Origin: Phaeobacter italicus
GTDB taxonomy: Bacteria; Pseudomonadota; Alphaproteobacteria; Rhodobacterales; Rhodobacteraceae
Reading direction: 5' to 3'
Length of the DNA: 44,453 bases
Assembly (NCBI RefSeq): GCF_001258055.1
Contig: NZ_CVRM01000009.1
Location: forward strand, 1 to 44,453
Shown: in pieces, positions 9,389 to 15,838 of the stretch
Layout of the letters: each line of letters begins with the position of its first letter
Numbering within the stretch: the first letter of the stretch is position 1
Program-made: the position numbers and the translations under genes
Notes under the pieces: model-generated
What the model saw: the letters and a program-made list of their open reading frames with translations, nothing else
The model's database searches: none
Told to the model about the DNA's origin: nothing

Positions 9389-9691
9389 TCACGGCCTGTC
9401 GCGGACCACGACTGGAATCGCGGAGGTCATGGGCTCGGTCGTTTCCTCGATAGTATCCTTTGCCTTGTCGGAATGGCACGATTTCCCCATGAATTTGTGC
9501 ATCGCAAGATGCGCCCCCACGCACAGCAGGAGCGGGGCGAAAGCCGCTGCATTGCCCCACATGCCCGCCAATGTGCCGCCGGCAAGAAAAAATCCCGCAA
9601 CGGGCAGCAGCATGACGGCGCAACACGCCATCATTCCGTAATGCATGAGCCTGTCCGTGATCGGCTTTTTTCTGTGGTTCTGGTGGTCCAT
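9389..9691 (-). CDS. Small His-rich two-helix membrane protein (DUF2933-like)
   Basis: A 100-residue protein opening MDHQNH, with two hydrophobic helices (about 17-38 and 44-63), His at the helix ends, and a C-terminal polar tail containing KSCHSDK. Small DUF2933-type proteins with this look are common beside copper ATPases; the match is by eye and the function is unknown. GAGGG precedes the ATG. A CueR-like promoter (9720-9750) reads directly into it, so copper induction is likely. It heads a minus-strand run with the small lipoprotein and scsB. Confidence 0.7.
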   Translation of the reverse strand: MDHQNHRKKPITDRLMHYGMMACCAVMLLPVAGFFLAGGTLAGMWGNAAAFAPLLLCVGAHLAMHKFMGKSCHSDKAKDTIEETTEPMTSAIPVVVRDRP

Positions 9692-9719
9692 GACACCCTC
9701 TTTGTCTCGTTTCCCGCGT

Positions 9720-9750
9720 CATTTGCGGCCCTCCAGCAGGGTAAGGTCAA
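9720..9750 (-). promoter_or_regulatory. CueR-type promoter/operator for the 9691 minus operon
   Basis: On the minus strand -35 TTGACC (9750-9745) is followed by a 19-bp spacer holding TTACCC...GGAGGG and a -10-like CAAATG (9725-9720). The over-long 19-bp spacer with an internal dyad is the hallmark of promoters untwisted by MerR/CueR. The CueR candidate is encoded at 18362. Confidence 0.6.
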
Positions 9751-9751
9751 G

Positions 9752-9767
9752 GATACAAATGGATACA
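9752..9767 (+). promoter_or_regulatory. Response-regulator-like box upstream of the first L,D-transpeptidase
   Basis: Two GATACA hexamers at 9752-9757 and 9762-9767 are spaced 10 bp, 81 bp before the ATG at 9848. The box abuts the CueR-like -35 element that reads the other way. Confidence 0.5.
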
Positions 9768-9847
9768 CTTCTCGCGGCCTTGTCAGGTTGCCAGATGCCG
9801 GGTCTCGCGTAAAAGACGTGTGACAAAACCGAGGCTGGGAGTGTGTC

Positions 9848-10408
9848 ATGACGTCTTTGCCGAATAACAAGATTAACCGACGACGCCTATTTGGTTTGGC
9901 GGCGGTTGCTTTGGCTGCCCCAAGCGTGGTTCGGGCCGAAGTCATTCGCCGCAATATCTCTTCTTTCCGAGTTCACGAGTGGCAAGACCATTTCGATACG
10001 CTTGGAAAGGGTATCATTATCTCGGACACGGAAACACGGGCTCTGCAGCATTGGACAGCAGATGGGTCAATGCGGATCTATCCGACATCCGTTCCTCTGA
10101 CCGATGAACTCACAAAACGCGGTTATACCGAAGTCGTGGAAAAGCGCAAAAACCCCAACTGGGCGCCGACGCCCTCCATGCGGGAACGCAATCCAGAATG
10201 GCCGGCACGTGTCGAGGGAGGCGATCCTGCCAACCCTCTGGGTACCCGCGCATTGTATCTGTCCTGGCAATACTACCGTATCCACGGAACACAGGACACG
10301 CGAAAAATCGGCCGTCGGTCATCAAATGGCTGCATCGGTTTGTTCAACGAACAGGTTGAAGAGCTTTACGAGCGGGTGCCCGTCGGCACTCAAGTCAAAC
10401 TCATCTGA
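9848..10408 (+). CDS. Tat-exported L,D-transpeptidase (YkuD family), copy 1
   Basis: A 186-residue enzyme predicted to form 3-3 peptidoglycan cross-links or attach proteins to the wall. A Tat-type signal (NRRRLFG then a hydrophobic stretch ending VRA near 29) is followed by the catalytic domain with HGTQ and the Cys motif SSNGCIGLFN. The usual Arg two residues after the catalytic Cys is Gly here, unlike the other three copies in this window. It heads the plus-strand run of cytochromes and multicopper oxidase, and a response-regulator-like box lies upstream. Confidence 0.88.
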   Translation: MTSLPNNKINRRRLFGLAAVALAAPSVVRAEVIRRNISSFRVHEWQDHFDTLGKGIIISDTETRALQHWTADGSMRIYPTSVPLTDELTKRGYTEVVEKRKNPNWAPTPSMRERNPEWPARVEGGDPANPLGTRALYLSWQYYRIHGTQDTRKIGRRSSNGCIGLFNEQVEELYERVPVGTQVKLI

Positions 10409-10436
10409 CCCAAGAGACAAGGCGGAAGATACAGGC

Positions 10437-10907
10437 ATGGACAAATTGACCGCGCTTATTGGAGCCGTAGTTATAGCTGGCGGGGGAGTTGCAACTTGGC
10501 AGTTCATTTCTGCGGAAGATTCTGCGGAAGATACAGCGATGGGTCATTCCATGACGCCTCCTGACACGAGTAGCATAGAAGCAGGCGACCCAATCGTTCA
10601 GGTCCAACTGCCGGCAGAATTCTCGGAGCAAGCCACGATTGGGAAAACCATATTCGAGGCTAAGTGTTCCGAGTGCCATGGAGCAAACGCAGCGGGACAA
10701 AACGGGATTGCCCCGCCTCTTGTGCACAAGATTTACGAGCCGAGCCACCATTCAGACATGGCCTTTGTTCTGGCCGCTCAAAATGGCGTGCGTGCGCATC
10801 ACTGGAAATTCGGTAATATGCCCAAGATCGAGGGGCTGACCCAAGGAGACGTCAAGATGGTGGCTGCCTATGTCCGAGAACTACAGCGGGCCAACGGGAT
10901 CAACTGA
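10437..10907 (+). CDS. Periplasmic c-type cytochrome, monohaem
   Basis: A 156-residue protein with an N-terminal anchor or signal (about 4-24) and one haem site CSECH (near 79-83). A Met ligand is probable in KFGNMPKIEG, a common class I cytochrome c ending. The region between has HHSDM and HHWKFG. The ATG at 10437 begins a proper signal sequence; the frame stays open upstream but overlaps the transpeptidase gene. The stop overlaps the next ATG by one base. Likely an electron carrier for copper oxidation or the neighbouring oxidase (inference). Confidence 0.85.
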   Translation: MDKLTALIGAVVIAGGGVATWQFISAEDSAEDTAMGHSMTPPDTSSIEAGDPIVQVQLPAEFSEQATIGKTIFEAKCSECHGANAAGQNGIAPPLVHKIYEPSHHSDMAFVLAAQNGVRAHHWKFGNMPKIEGLTQGDVKMVAAYVRELQRANGIN

Positions 10908-11236
10908 TGCGTTGGTCGAAGACGAACAGATGGATCCTGTCGATCGTTTTTGGCCTGTTCCTTGTGGTTCTCGGTGTCCCTGAGGCACCAGCGTTCCATG
11001 ATAGAGCGTCTTTGGCGCAAGAATCACACAGTCATGAAAATGTGGGGCCATCTACGAGCGAGACCTCTGGTCACTGTCATCCGGGACTCGACTGTTCTGT
11101 TCCGGCAGCGTTGTTGTTCCCAGAAACGGTGGTTTACGAGCCTCATTTTATGAACGCCGTCATGCAAGACGGCGCGACCCAACGAACCGAATTGCGCCCC
11201 GACAGCGATCCTCCACCCCCACGGAAGTGGGTCTGA
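10907..11236 (+). CDS. Small secreted or anchored protein of unknown function
   Basis: A 109-residue protein not recognised as a known family. A hydrophobic N-terminal segment (about 9-29) is a signal peptide or anchor. The mature part has a His-rich patch (SHSHEN, GHCHPGLDC; two Cys) and a Pro-rich end (DPPPPRKWV). His and Cys clusters would suit metal binding, which is inference. Its start overlaps the stop of the cytochrome gene by one base, so it is part of the same operon. Confidence 0.65.
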   Translation: MRWSKTNRWILSIVFGLFLVVLGVPEAPAFHDRASLAQESHSHENVGPSTSETSGHCHPGLDCSVPAALLFPETVVYEPHFMNAVMQDGATQRTELRPDSDPPPPRKWV

Positions 11237-11279
11237 TTTCACACCCCTCTTAGAGCAGACCCATTAAAGGATCGAAGAC

Positions 11280-11873
11280 ATGAAAAAGACGACTATCGCA
11301 GCGGCAGTGTTGATTGCAGGAACCGCGGTCGCGGCATTTGCGCATAGCGGTGCCACGGGCATCGTAAAGGAACGCATGGATGCCATGGCCGCCATGGGAA
11401 AGGCAGTCAAAACCGTAGCCCCGATGATGCGGGGCGAAACGGCCTATGACGCAGAAATAGTGGGCGATGCAGCGCGCCTGTTCCAGCAGCACGCCGGTGA
11501 GAGCATGACAAAGCTGTTCCCAGAGGGCACAGGTGGCATGCCCTCGGAAGCCAAAGACGAAGTGTGGACCGATTGGGACCGCTTCGCAGCACTGGCAAAT
11601 CAGCTGGAAGAATACTCTGAAGGCCTGAAACGCGCAGCCGACAATGGGCTAGGCGGCATGGGCGGCAATACCTCCACGGATGGCGCCTCGATGATGGGCG
11701 GCGGATCCATGATGGGAAGCGATACAACCATGATGGGCGGGAGCACGATGATGGGCAGCGGCGGCATGATGGATGCTGCCGCCATTGCCGAAATGCCCGC
11801 CGACGCGGCATTCGCGATGACGACACAGGTCTGTTCCGCATGCCATGAACGCTTCCGGGCGGAAGAAGACTAA
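11280..11873 (+). CDS. Cytochrome c'-like protein with Met/Gly-rich insertion
   Basis: A 197-residue periplasmic protein. The signal peptide ends near AFA (21). The mature N-terminus (IVKERMDAM) and C-terminal haem site CSACH (185-189) followed by RFR match the cytochrome c' four-helix family. Between helices, residues about 123-168 are inserted: five MM pairs separated by Gly and Ser, which lengthen the protein well beyond the usual 150 or so residues. Met-rich loops are known Cu(I) ligands in CueO and CopC-type proteins, so copper binding by the insertion is a reasonable inference. It is 2 bp from the next cytochrome gene. Confidence 0.85.
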   Translation: MKKTTIAAAVLIAGTAVAAFAHSGATGIVKERMDAMAAMGKAVKTVAPMMRGETAYDAEIVGDAARLFQQHAGESMTKLFPEGTGGMPSEAKDEVWTDWDRFAALANQLEEYSEGLKRAADNGLGGMGGNTSTDGASMMGGGSMMGSDTTMMGGSTMMGSGGMMDAAAIAEMPADAAFAMTTQVCSACHERFRAEED

Positions 11874-11875
11874 CC

Positions 11876-12793
11876 ATGCGCCGGTTTTTGAAACTCGTCA
11901 CCGGGGTCGCCGTGCTGGGCGCGGCCGGCCTCGGCGTGGTGATTGCATGGCCTGTCGGCAGTGCAGTGACTCCGATTGCAACAGAGGGCAATGTCGACCG
12001 GGGCGCATATTTGGCGCGCGCCAGTGGGTGCATTGCCTGTCATACCAATTTTGAAGCGGGCGGCGCACCACTTGCCGGAGGGGCGCCGCTCGAAACCCCG
12101 TTCGGAACGTTCTATCCGCCCAACCTGACGACCGACCCCGAACATGGCATGGGCGAATGGACGGCAGAACAGTTCGCAAAAGCCGTGCGGCAGGGGATCG
12201 GCCCCGATGGAACGCCCTACTATCCATCTTTCCCATATACGTTCTATGCGGATTTTTCTGACCAGGATATCGCTGACCTCTGGGCGGCGTTTCAAACCGT
12301 GCCGCCCGTGGACGAGCCTGCACCAGAAAATGATGTCAGCTTCCCATTCGACCAACGATGGGGGCTGAAGCTCTGGCGAGCGGCGTTCTTCTACGATCCG
12401 GATACCGAACCGATTGAAGGGCGAAGCGACGCATGGAATCGAGGACGGGAATTGGTGCGCGGTGCGGCACATTGCGGAGCCTGCCATACGCCGCGCAATC
12501 TTGCGGGAGGCCGCGATATCGGTGCTTCCTTTGCAGGCAACGCCCAGCTTCCCGGTGGCAGCAAGGCCCCCGCGATACGGCCAAAAGACCTGGTCAAAAA
12601 TGACTGGACGGTTTCAAACCTCGCTTATGCGCTCCAGACCGGCATCACCCCTTCGGGCGATGCTTTCGGCGGCAGCATGGCGGAAGTGGTTCGCGAGGGA
12701 ACTCGGTTTCTGACACCTGCCGATCGCGAAGCGATGGCGCTTTTCCTGCTGAACAAGGACACGGTCGAGGCGGAGAACCCCGCGTCGAACTAA
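11876..12793 (+). CDS. Dihaem cytochrome c
   Basis: A 305-residue periplasmic or membrane-anchored cytochrome. An N-terminal hydrophobic anchor (about 5-27) precedes two cytochrome c domains with haem sites CIACH (about 52-56) and CGACH (about 200-204). The GTFYPPNLTTDP and AVRQGIGPDG stretches resemble the cytochrome subunits of alcohol dehydrogenases and related dihaem carriers. It probably passes electrons between periplasmic oxidations and the respiratory chain. It is followed by a GC-rich hairpin and then the multicopper oxidase. Confidence 0.88.
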   Translation: MRRFLKLVTGVAVLGAAGLGVVIAWPVGSAVTPIATEGNVDRGAYLARASGCIACHTNFEAGGAPLAGGAPLETPFGTFYPPNLTTDPEHGMGEWTAEQFAKAVRQGIGPDGTPYYPSFPYTFYADFSDQDIADLWAAFQTVPPVDEPAPENDVSFPFDQRWGLKLWRAAFFYDPDTEPIEGRSDAWNRGRELVRGAAHCGACHTPRNLAGGRDIGASFAGNAQLPGGSKAPAIRPKDLVKNDWTVSNLAYALQTGITPSGDAFGGSMAEVVREGTRFLTPADREAMALFLLNKDTVEAENPASN

Positions 12794-12799
12794 CACCAC

Positions 12800-12820
12800 G
12801 CGGGGGCAACACGCCCCCGC
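12800..12820 (+). terminator. Intercistronic GC-rich hairpin
   Basis: Arms GCGGGGGC (12800-12807) and GCCCCCGC (12813-12820) surround a 5-nt loop and are followed by TTTCTC. It could be a weak terminator or attenuator between the dihaem cytochrome and the multicopper oxidase, or an mRNA-stability element. Confidence 0.5.
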
Positions 12821-12836
12821 TTTCTCGAGGATCGAA

Positions 12837-14231
12837 ATGAGACAAACACGTCGGGATTTCTTGCGCCATGCAACACTGGCGGCCTGCGCGGCGGCCATCC
12901 CGCAGTCGGCTTTTGCCGCGACCCCGTTCGAGGACCTGATTGCCAAGGTTGCACGTCGACAGCTTCTTCCGGACACCTACCCGGAAACAGAGATCTGGGG
13001 CTATGACGGCCTCGTTCCGGCCCCGGAAATCAGGGTCACACAAGGCGATCGGGTGCGTCGCAGGTTTCGCAACGAGGTACCCGATCCCAGTTCGGTTCAC
13101 TGGCACGGAATCCGGATCGACAACGCGATGGATGGCGTTTCAGGGCTGACCCAAGAGGCCGTAGCGCCGGGTGGAACCTTTGACTACGACTTCGTCGTAC
13201 CGGACGCGGGCACCTATTGGTATCACGCGCATAATCGTTCATACGAGCAAGTCGCGCGTGGTCTGCGCGGTGCCTTGATCGTCGAAGAGGTCGATGGACC
13301 GGACATCGACCGCGAGGAAGTCATCGTTCTGGAGGACTGGTTGCTCGACCCTGAGAGCGGGCAGCTGTTCGACAATTTCGAACAGCCCATGATGATGAGC
13401 CACGGTGGACGTACCGGCAACTTTATCACGACCAACGGGCGCTATGACCTGACCTTGCCCGCGCAGCGCAACGAGCGCATTCGCTTGCGGATCATCAACG
13501 CAGCAAGCGCTCGAATTTTCCCGCTGAGGCTCTCTGGATTCAGTGGCTGGACGGTGGCCGTGGATGGAATGCCAACCGGCCAACCCCAGTCGGTTGACGG
13601 CGAGTTGATCCTCGGCCCGGCACAGCGCGTCGACTTAATTGTGGATGTGACCGAAGACGAAGGCGGCACCGCCCAATTGCTTCGCATCGGCGATGATGAT
13701 CAACTGACCCCGTTGGTGAGTTTTCTGGTCAACGGCACAGCCAGTTCAGTACCAAGAGGCAAGCCACTGCCGTTGCCGCCGAACCCCGCGGCACACGCCC
13801 CGGACCTTGCCGATGCGCGAGATTTGCGACTGGTCATGTCCGGCGGGGCAATGGGGCGAATGCAGTCCGCATTGCTTGGCGGGGAACGTCTTGGATTCCG
13901 TCAGCTTGCCCAAGCGGGCAAATTCTGGGCCCTGAATGATGTCGCCGAAATGACCTACACGCCACTGGCCGATCTATCCCTGAACGAGCCGGTGCGCCTG
14001 AAGATCGAGAACCAGACCGTTTTCCCACATGCGATGCACCTGCACGGGATGCATTTCCGCGAGCTGCGCCCCGACGGCGCGTTCGGGCCGATGCGGGACA
14101 CGATCCTGTTGGCCGGCAACGAGTCCCGGGAGATCGCCTTTACGGCAGACAATCCCGGCAAGTGGCTGTTCCATTGCCACATGCTCAGCCACGCCGCATC
14201 TGGCATGACAACCTGGATACGGGTCACATGA
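12837..14231 (+). CDS. Tat-exported multicopper oxidase, copy 1
   Basis: A 464-residue three-cupredoxin oxidase. A Tat signal (RRDFL, ending near AFA 27) is consistent with cofactor loading in the cytoplasm. Copper ligand motifs are intact: HWHG (88-91), YWYHAH (127-132), HAMHLHGMHF near 400, and HCHMLSH near 446 with the axial Met in ASGM. Likely role: oxidation of Cu(I) or another periplasmic substrate (CueO/SufI-like family). There is no long Met-rich insert. The stop overlaps the next cytochrome start (ATGA). Confidence 0.92.
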   Translation: MRQTRRDFLRHATLAACAAAIPQSAFAATPFEDLIAKVARRQLLPDTYPETEIWGYDGLVPAPEIRVTQGDRVRRRFRNEVPDPSSVHWHGIRIDNAMDGVSGLTQEAVAPGGTFDYDFVVPDAGTYWYHAHNRSYEQVARGLRGALIVEEVDGPDIDREEVIVLEDWLLDPESGQLFDNFEQPMMMSHGGRTGNFITTNGRYDLTLPAQRNERIRLRIINAASARIFPLRLSGFSGWTVAVDGMPTGQPQSVDGELILGPAQRVDLIVDVTEDEGGTAQLLRIGDDDQLTPLVSFLVNGTASSVPRGKPLPLPPNPAAHAPDLADARDLRLVMSGGAMGRMQSALLGGERLGFRQLAQAGKFWALNDVAEMTYTPLADLSLNEPVRLKIENQTVFPHAMHLHGMHFRELRPDGAFGPMRDTILLAGNESREIAFTADNPGKWLFHCHMLSHAASGMTTWIRVT

Positions 14232-14710
14232 GATATCTCGTTTGGTCCCTTCCGATCACTGTCGCAGCAGCCGCCTTCACGTATTGGCTCTCGACCAGTG
14301 CATCCTCGGATGTCGGCAGCGCGTCCAGGGCGGAGAGCTACGACATCGAAGAAGGCGCGTTGCTCTACGCAGAAAACTGCGCGTCTTGTCATGGCGCGGA
14401 TCTGGAAGGCCAGCCGGAATGGCGAACGCCGGGCGCGGATGGGCGCCTGCCAGCACCACCGCATGATGAGACGGGTCACACCTGGCATCATCCTGACAGC
14501 CTGCTCTTCGATTACACAAAACTGGGGGGTGCAACGCTTCTGGCGCGTCAGGGCGTCGAATTCGACAGTGGCATGCCCGGTTTCGCAGACGTGCTGACCG
14601 ACCAGCGAATTCACAACATCCTGGCCTTCATCCGGTCCACCTGGCCAGATCGCATCCGCGAAGTCCAGGCCGCGCGGACAGAAGCCGACGAACAACGGGG
14701 AGAGAACTAA
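14228..14710 (+). CDS. Monohaem cytochrome c adjoining the multicopper oxidase
   Basis: A 160-residue protein with a signal or anchor (about 3-22) and haem site CASCH (near 54-58). A distal Met ligand is likely in SGMPGFADVL, and NILAFIRSTWP is the usual C-terminal helix of class I cytochromes c. The ATG at 14228 lies in the oxidase stop (ATGA), which fixes the start. Co-translation suggests it donates to or accepts from the multicopper oxidase (inference). Confidence 0.87.
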   Translation: MRYLVWSLPITVAAAAFTYWLSTSASSDVGSASRAESYDIEEGALLYAENCASCHGADLEGQPEWRTPGADGRLPAPPHDETGHTWHHPDSLLFDYTKLGGATLLARQGVEFDSGMPGFADVLTDQRIHNILAFIRSTWPDRIREVQAARTEADEQRGEN

Positions 14711-14711
14711 A

Positions 14712-15443
14712 ATGCGTTTCAGACAAGCCTTCACGACGGTCGCGATAGCTGCCTTGCTTCCGCTACCGGCACTCGCCGACGAACTGTCAGAGTCCCGGGT
14801 CAAGGAACTTGTGCTGGAAGCAATCCGCGAGAACCCGGAGATTGTCATGGAGGCCGTCGCCATCCTTGAACAAAGGCAGGCGCAAGCGCAGGAGCTCAGT
14901 CAGGCCCAAGTTCTGAATGACCAGCGCGATCTGATCGAGAACGATCCGAATGCGCCGGTTCTCGGCAACGCGGAAGGGGACGTCACCGTTGTGGAATTTT
15001 TCGACTACAACTGTCCTTATTGTCGGCGGGTCAAACCCGAGGTGCGGGCTTTGATCGAAGACGATCCAAACATTCGCCTCGTCTATCGTGAATGGCCCAT
15101 TCTCGGAGACGGATCGGTGTTCGCCGCGAAAGCGGCCTTGGCAGCGCGCAAGCAGGACAAATACGAAGAGTTTCACTGGGCGATGATGGGGCTGGAAGGC
15201 CGCGCGGAAGAGGCCTCCGTGCTGCGCGTTGCCGAGGAGATCGGCCTGGATATCGCACAGTTGCGCAAGGACATGGAGGCCCCCGAGGTCGAAGAGCACA
15301 TTGCGACATCCATGCAACTGACCCAAGCTCTGGGCTTTAACGGCACGCCGTCTTTCGTGATCGGTGACGCGCTGGTCCCGGGCTTCGTCGAAAAGGCGCA
15401 GCTTGTCGACTTGGTCGAGGAAGCCCGCAAAGTCGAAGACTGA
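14712..15443 (+). CDS. ScsC/DsbA-like periplasmic thiol-disulfide protein
   Basis: A 243-residue secreted thioredoxin-fold protein. The signal peptide ends ALA (22). A long helical, Glu/Gln-rich stalk (about 25-75) precedes the catalytic domain with FFDYNCPYC (Cys101 and Cys104) and a cis-Pro loop NGTPSF. The N-terminal stalk is typical of ScsC/Com1-type enzymes, where it drives oligomerisation and gives isomerase activity. The natural reductase partner would be the ScsB-like protein at 6974. It starts 2 bp after the cytochrome gene, so the run from 9848 to here may be one transcript. Confidence 0.87.
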   Translation: MRFRQAFTTVAIAALLPLPALADELSESRVKELVLEAIRENPEIVMEAVAILEQRQAQAQELSQAQVLNDQRDLIENDPNAPVLGNAEGDVTVVEFFDYNCPYCRRVKPEVRALIEDDPNIRLVYREWPILGDGSVFAAKAALAARKQDKYEEFHWAMMGLEGRAEEASVLRVAEEIGLDIAQLRKDMEAPEVEEHIATSMQLTQALGFNGTPSFVIGDALVPGFVEKAQLVDLVEEARKVED

Positions 15444-15449
15444 AATTCT

Positions 15450-15481
15450 GTGCCCGGACCGCCCTTGGGTGGTCCAGGCAC
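15450..15481. terminator. Strong imperfect hairpin between convergent genes
   Basis: GTGCC and GGACC on the left pair with GGTCC and GGCAC on the right around a very short loop, with one C/A mismatch and one G-U pair. It sits between the 3' ends of the ScsC-like gene and the minus-strand copper chaperone. There is no long U tract, so it may act as a bidirectional end or a processing signal. Confidence 0.5.
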
Positions 15482-15485
15482 TGCA

Positions 15486-15686
15486 TCAAGCGGCCGCAGG
15501 TTCCACGTTGTAGCCCGCATCCCGAATGATCGCTAGGACTTGATCGGCTGGTAACACGCTGGCGACACGCACATGTCGGGCAGAAAGGTCACATTCTACG
15601 CCTGCATTCGGATCTGCGCTCTTCACCGCGCTTTCGATTGCTGCGGTGCAATGTCCACAGCTCATGTCCGGAACGCTGAACTTCAT
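15486..15686 (-). CDS. copZ: CopZ-like copper chaperone (HMA domain)
   Basis: A 66-residue single heavy-metal-associated domain, the usual size of CopZ. The Cu(I) site is MSCGHC (Cys10 and Cys13), and the ferredoxin-like fold ends in IIRDAGYNVE. It likely carries cytosolic Cu(I) to the CopA ATPase encoded divergently, or to CueR. I chose ATG 15686, which gives the canonical MKFSVPDMSC start; the frame continues upstream only into the promoter. Its own CueR-type promoter lies at 15719-15749. Confidence 0.93.
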   Translation of the reverse strand: MKFSVPDMSCGHCTAAIESAVKSADPNAGVECDLSARHVRVASVLPADQVLAIIRDAGYNVEPAAA

Positions 15687-15718
15687 CGGAACCACTCCTT
15701 GATCTGATTTCTGTCGGT

Positions 15719-15749
15719 GACATGGGGCTTCCCCCCGCTGGAAGGTCAA
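15719..15749 (-). promoter_or_regulatory. CueR-type promoter for the copper chaperone
   Basis: Minus strand: -35 TTGACC (15749-15744), 19-bp spacer with TTCC...GGAAG arms, -10-like CATGTC (15724-15719). It ends 33 bp before the chaperone ATG. It is back-to-back with the copA promoter. Confidence 0.72.
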
Positions 15750-15777
15750 GTGAAGAAATTTATTTGGCGCCCTCCCA

Positions 15778-15808
15778 TTGACCCTCCAGTAACTGGAAGC
15801 CTCATATT
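15778..15808 (+). promoter_or_regulatory. CueR-type promoter for copA
   Basis: Plus strand: -35 TTGACC (15778-15783), 19-bp spacer containing the dyad CTCCAG TAA CTGGAAG, -10 CATATT (15803-15808). A transcript would begin near 15815, which makes the ATG at 15818 nearly leaderless and favours ATG 15839. Confidence 0.78.
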
Positions 15809-15838
15809 CCACTTCGAATGGAAAAACAGGTGACACAT

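Noticed and set aside
9366-9722. A 118-codon minus-strand frame overlapping the small DUF2933-like gene
   Set aside because: The other frame has the ribosome site, the MDHQNH start and membrane helices; this one is a shadow.
11690-11775. Short tandem DNA repeat (ATGATGGGC-like) in the cytochrome c' gene, and a similar one near 25030-25165
   Set aside because: They are codon-level repeats encoding Met-Met-Gly units inside real genes, not independent repeat elements or CRISPR.
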